A stretch of DNA of 64,000 nucleotides from the NCBI RefSeq assembly GCF_019059575.1, contig NW_024882716.1, positions 1 to 64,000 on the forward strand. The letters are read 5' to 3'. The translations under genes were made by a program, and so were the position numbers. Each line of letters begins with the position of its first letter. The stretch's first letter is position 1. The notes beneath the pieces were generated by a model. It did not search any database. It worked only from the letters and a program-made list of their open reading frames with translations, and was not told the DNA's origin. Of the stretch, positions 60,574-64,000 are shown piece by piece. Origin of the DNA: Amphibalanus amphitrite (Eukaryota > Arthropoda > Thecostraca > Balanomorpha > Balanidae).

Positions 60574-60861
60574 CAGGCGCGGATACAAGGGGGGGGGCCA
60601 TGGCCCCCCCCCCCCCTTGGCCGATTTTTTTTCAAAAATAAAATAAAAAGTTAAAAAGCTGAAAAGGGGGCCTCCTGAAAATAAAGTGGCCGAAATCCGA
60701 AAAATGTTGCCTGAACAGCTAGATAAGCTCAATAGACGCAGTTTTTTTTTTGGGGGGGGGGGGGCAACAAGTGGGAAGATGGGGCCTCCAACAGGTGGGA
60801 TTATGTGGGCCTCCTGGTTTCTAATGGCCCCTCCCTTGGAGATTTTCTGGATCCGCCCCTG
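60574..60861. mobile_element. hAT-type MITE 2 with 8-bp duplication
   Basis: 288 bp with ends CAGGCGCGGATACAAG and CTGGATCCGCCCCTG, flanked by perfect CTCAACTC (60,566-60,573 and 60,862-60,869). Left subterminal poly-G/CCATGG/poly-C hairpin (~60,590-60,618); internal T10G13 at 60,742-60,764. GGGCCTCC recurs three times inside. Ends and duplication length place it with hAT; no coding capacity. Confidence 0.9.
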
Positions 60862-60869
60862 CTCAACTC

Positions 60870-62758
60870 AGCGCAGAGTATCTGCAGGATCAGGCCCGCA
60901 TCCGATCCCAGTGCTGGCCAGATGACCTAATAATTACCGCCCCGTCAGCTGTGAATGGAGATTGGCACGCAACGTCGCGTGAGGAGAAGCCGTCAATGAA
61001 ATAAAATATCCGTGCCCATACATAGCGCTGACTCAAAACGAGGCACGTTTAGGAGCATAAAGACCAGCATTACCGGTAAAAAAGAAACATGTCATCGATT
61101 ACCGTCAAGGTCTGCATCGTGACAGAGCTTATCTGTGGCTTCCCAGTGCGTAGCAATAACATTATCTGGTGGTGTTTTTTTTTTGGGGGGGGGGAGGGCG
61201 GAGGCTTTCAGAGCGTTCATTTCTCATGTTCTGTCATACCTTATATACAGTCAGGTTTTCGCAAATTTGTAAAAATAGCAACGCGTCTTGTGTGCCTATT
61301 TGCCTATTCGGGCTATTTTGCTTTACAAAGTTAGCAAATATCAGCTATTGACGAAGCAACATTCTTGCATCGTTCTGGGGTAAAGTGGTAGTGATATTTT
61401 TCCTTTTTTCGTCTCGCGCTACTTGGTTTAAAAAGAAAATTATCGATTGGTTGACTGACTGTAAGTACCAGAGAAGAGGATGAATTACAATAAATCTCAT
61501 TATAACGATACGCCTTGTTTAATACAAAAATCAGCTGGCCCTATTTAATGCCAAAGTTGTTAAAAGAGTTCACAAACGAAAATACTAAAGATATTCCAAT
61601 GACCATTTAAATCTTCGCTGTATGTATAGGTATTCTATCTATCTATCATTATCTATTGTATTTAAAATCGTCGAGAAATAGTGGTTAAAATGCATCCGAG
61701 AACAGACGCCAGCCCAATGAATCATCAACAGCCGTTCATGAATTTATTGTTGCTTTATTCTGCAATCTTGCTTTAAACTGTATAAGTAATGTTGCTTAAG
61801 TTCCGTATGGCTATCGAAAAAGAATGGTTGACACATGCAAACATCAACCTATTTATTTTGAAGGATTATGCACACAAACTGAGGGCTATAGAAGGAACCA
61901 GACAGCCCCAATATATCTGAAATATGAGGCCTCTTTGAGTCGCAAGTAGTGCTAACATGTTGGGCAAGCCTCGAACAAGGCACAGTTATCAGGCAAGGAG
62001 GATGGATCACCTAGAGGCGCATGTACAAAGGCGGTAACCCCAAAACTTGCCGACAACAGATCGAAAATGTAAATTCAAATTTAGCGCGTCATTCTGGTGC
62101 TATCGTAATGTGAAATCGGGCCGGCCATGGACGGGTCGCCGGCGGTTGGTCGGCTGCACGTGTTCCCGAGTGTCGTACATGGGCGGCGGCGGCGGCGAAG
62201 CAGCTTGAACAGCTTGTGGTGGTCATCTGGCCAGCGGTGATTGGCCGAGCGGACACCGAGGAGGGGCGCAGCGTCACACGGAGATCGTCTCGGCGGCAGG
62301 AATTGATGACGACACCATGAGCATGGCAGTGTTCACAGCCGAGCCGCTCACCAGCACCAGGGCTCGGATCAGCGATCACCACTGTCAACAGCAGCACAGC
62401 AGGCACCCGTCACCGATCACCACTGACAGCACAACAGGGGTAGGGTCCTTCCAAAATGGCAGCCGACCAGCAAACGTGCATACCATTAAGGAGAGATGAA
62501 ACTTTCTTATTCTGTGCTCCACGGGAGGGGTCGAATCTGTCCCCTTCCGTTTTTTTTTCGCCAATAGTTTCTTAACACCATGAGCAGCAGCGTCAATCTT
62601 TCAGTACCTTATCAGCATTAATTTGACGTGTTCCCTGAAAATTGAAACGAAATCTATCAGAAAGCCTTTGAGAACGTTATGTTTAGTTATGTCATTTCAC
62701 GCCATTTTCGCTTCAAAACTGCAAAAACTCCAACACCTCCAATCCAACATCTTCAGTA
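60870..62758. other. Intergenic stretch, no gene seen
   Basis: T10G10 lies at 61,175-61,194, like the tract inside the two hAT-type MITEs but without recognisable ends. AT-rich 61,200-61,900 with a short (TCTA)n at about 61,636. 62,100-62,420 is CpG-rich with GCGGCGGCGGCG. No supported gene. Confidence 0.4.
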
Positions 62759-62762
62759 TTAA

Positions 62763-63906
62763 CCCGCGCCGTTAGGGGGGGTGGGTGTCTGAACACCCCC
62801 TTCTAACTCGGCTCCTGGGTCACGTAGCGACACGCGGTAAGCGGCAATCGAAAGAACGTCCAAAATAAGGACGAAAACACTTCGGTCATTTTTTGGGTCA
62901 GGTCAAAGGTCAGGTCACCAGAGGTCACCAAAGGTCAAATGTCCACTATTTCAACATTTTGGAAACTGCCAACGGCTATCTCGGGAACCGATAGAGCTAC
63001 AGCGCCGCGGAAAAGCGCATTCGATAGCCCTTTTACAGACCTTTCTGAGTAATGTTCTCAGATTTGACCTCAGGTCAACGGTTTAGCCTCCAGGGGGCAA
63101 AAACTCCAAAAATAGTCGTTTTTACGAAAAACGTTTTTTCGGCAATAACTTTTGACTCAAAAGAGTCATGACATTACTTTTGCCACCATCGTGTTCCTCT
63201 CGTCCAGACGCGTCGAATGAACTATAATTTGACCTTGAAAGGTCAACTTGAAAATTTGACCTCAGGTCAAGGTCATGACCTGACCGGAAAAGGTCATGTT
63301 GCATATCAGTCGATCCGCAACGTCGAGCCGAACACATCTAAGGCGTTTTCAGCGCTCTAGCACGTCTCTATCAGAAGTTATTAGCGAAAAACTGTTAGAT
63401 TCTGTTCGTGACCTGAGATGACCTGGGGGACATAACGAGGGGTCACAGTTGCCATTTTCCGGTTCAGTGAGTCCATTTTACCTACATCTCGATGTTTGAG
63501 AGTGTCTAGAATAACGTTCGTGCAAAACAGACGCTTTTCAATTTTCTCCCATTGACTTATAATGGAGAGGTCGCAAAATTGACCTGACCTTAGGTAACCG
63601 ATATCAAAATTCCGAGATAAACATTTTATAGATAATGTTGCTCTAATCAATTGCTGAAAGTTTCAAGGCAATCGATCAATCGGTATAGCTATGACGAGCA
63701 TTCTTATTTTTTCTGAGGTGAGGTCACTTGGCGTGACCTGGTGACCTGACCTAAGGTGACCTGGGTCTGAAATTTTCACAACATGTGCGGGAAAAGATGC
63801 ACAAACAGGTGTGCCAAAAACGGCGGCGCTCCGCGCCGCCGTTTTTGAGATATCTGCGAATAACCGCAGGGAGGGGTGTTCAAACACCCCCCCGGCCCGG
63901 CGCGGG
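62763..63906 (+). mobile_element. piggyBac-like non-autonomous element, family A, copy 3 (complete)
   Basis: 1,144 bp flanked by TTAA (62,759-62,762 and 63,907-63,910), ends CCCGCGCC... and ...GGCGCGGG. Same orientation and clearly homologous along its length to copy 2 (shared CTCGGCTCCTGG, AGGTCAAAGGTCAGGTCACC, GGGGGCAAAAACT and TTGACCTTGAAAGGTCAACT strings), with substitutions and small indels; the left G/C hairpin is shorter here. Near the right end an extra GGCGGCG/CGCCGCC inverted repeat (~63,821-63,842) is present. No intact coding frame. Confidence 0.85.
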
Positions 63907-63910
63907 TTAA

Positions 63911-64000
63911 GGAGTATTAAGGAGTCAAGGCGTAACAAGAAAAAAAAAATTGCACGTAATTTTCCTTTATCGCTCAAATCATTGTCTCGTTATTTTTAAA
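63911..64000. other. Window end, nothing recognised
   Basis: GGAGTATTAAGGAGTCAAGG duplication of GGAGT and a poly-A run of nine; too short to interpret. Confidence 0.3.

Overview
This window looks like non-coding, repeat-rich DNA from an animal genome. Base composition is a patchwork of CpG-rich islands (not CpG-depleted) and AT-rich tracts. Long GA/CT microsatellites, a CR1/L2-type LINE, and TTAA- and 8-bp-duplicating DNA transposons all point to a metazoan. A TTAGG-like minisatellite (3.2-3.4 kb) is compatible with an arthropod, possibly a crustacean, but I cannot name the species. I find no host protein-coding gene, tRNA or rRNA that I can defend. The only convincing coding sequence is the 1,012-aa endonuclease/reverse transcriptase ORF of a LINE (14,001-17,039), plus a C-terminal ORF1-type fragment (10,925-11,425).

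Layout. 0-5 kb: an edge-truncated TTAA element, AGGTCA-rich repeat DNA, two inverted-repeat MITEs and a GA microsatellite. 5-10.9 kb: unique GC-rich DNA with no gene; a short motif set built around a 24-bp exact match and a TGACGTCA site occurs twice in opposite orientation (5.9 and 7.4 kb). 10.9-17.4 kb: LINE territory. 17.4-23.7 kb: unique DNA with a (CT)n and a (GA)n tract facing each other. 23.8-25 kb: a complete TTAA-flanked element. 26.1-26.4 kb: a minisatellite of AGGTCACCAG units. 30.25-32.03 kb: a compact LTR element with identical 268-bp LTRs, TG...CA ends and a 5-bp target duplication, whose interior is mostly three minisatellites. 36.4-38 kb: another TTAA element followed by a degenerate tandem array. 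43.1-46.2 kb: a long near-perfect foldback, a third TTAA family with a nested insertion, and a TA-flanked MITE. 47-57 kb: mostly unique DNA with a (GGAGA)n block. 57.7-64 kb: two hAT-type MITEs with perfect 8-bp duplications, two adjacent GTCACGTGAC palindromes, and a third copy of the first TTAA element.

How it fits together: nearly all recognisable structure is mobile DNA, mostly non-autonomous (no piggyBac, hAT or mariner transposase and no gag-pol is present), so these elements would depend on enzymes encoded elsewhere. The GC-rich unique stretches between them, with homeodomain-type TAATTA cores, octamers and CRE-like palindromes, could be regulatory DNA of a neighbouring developmental gene or a large intron; that is inference. 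The most notable items are the miniature LTR element, the TTAA MITE families loaded with nuclear-receptor half-sites and G/C hairpins, the AGGTCACCAG minisatellite sharing that motif, and the 43.1-kb foldback.
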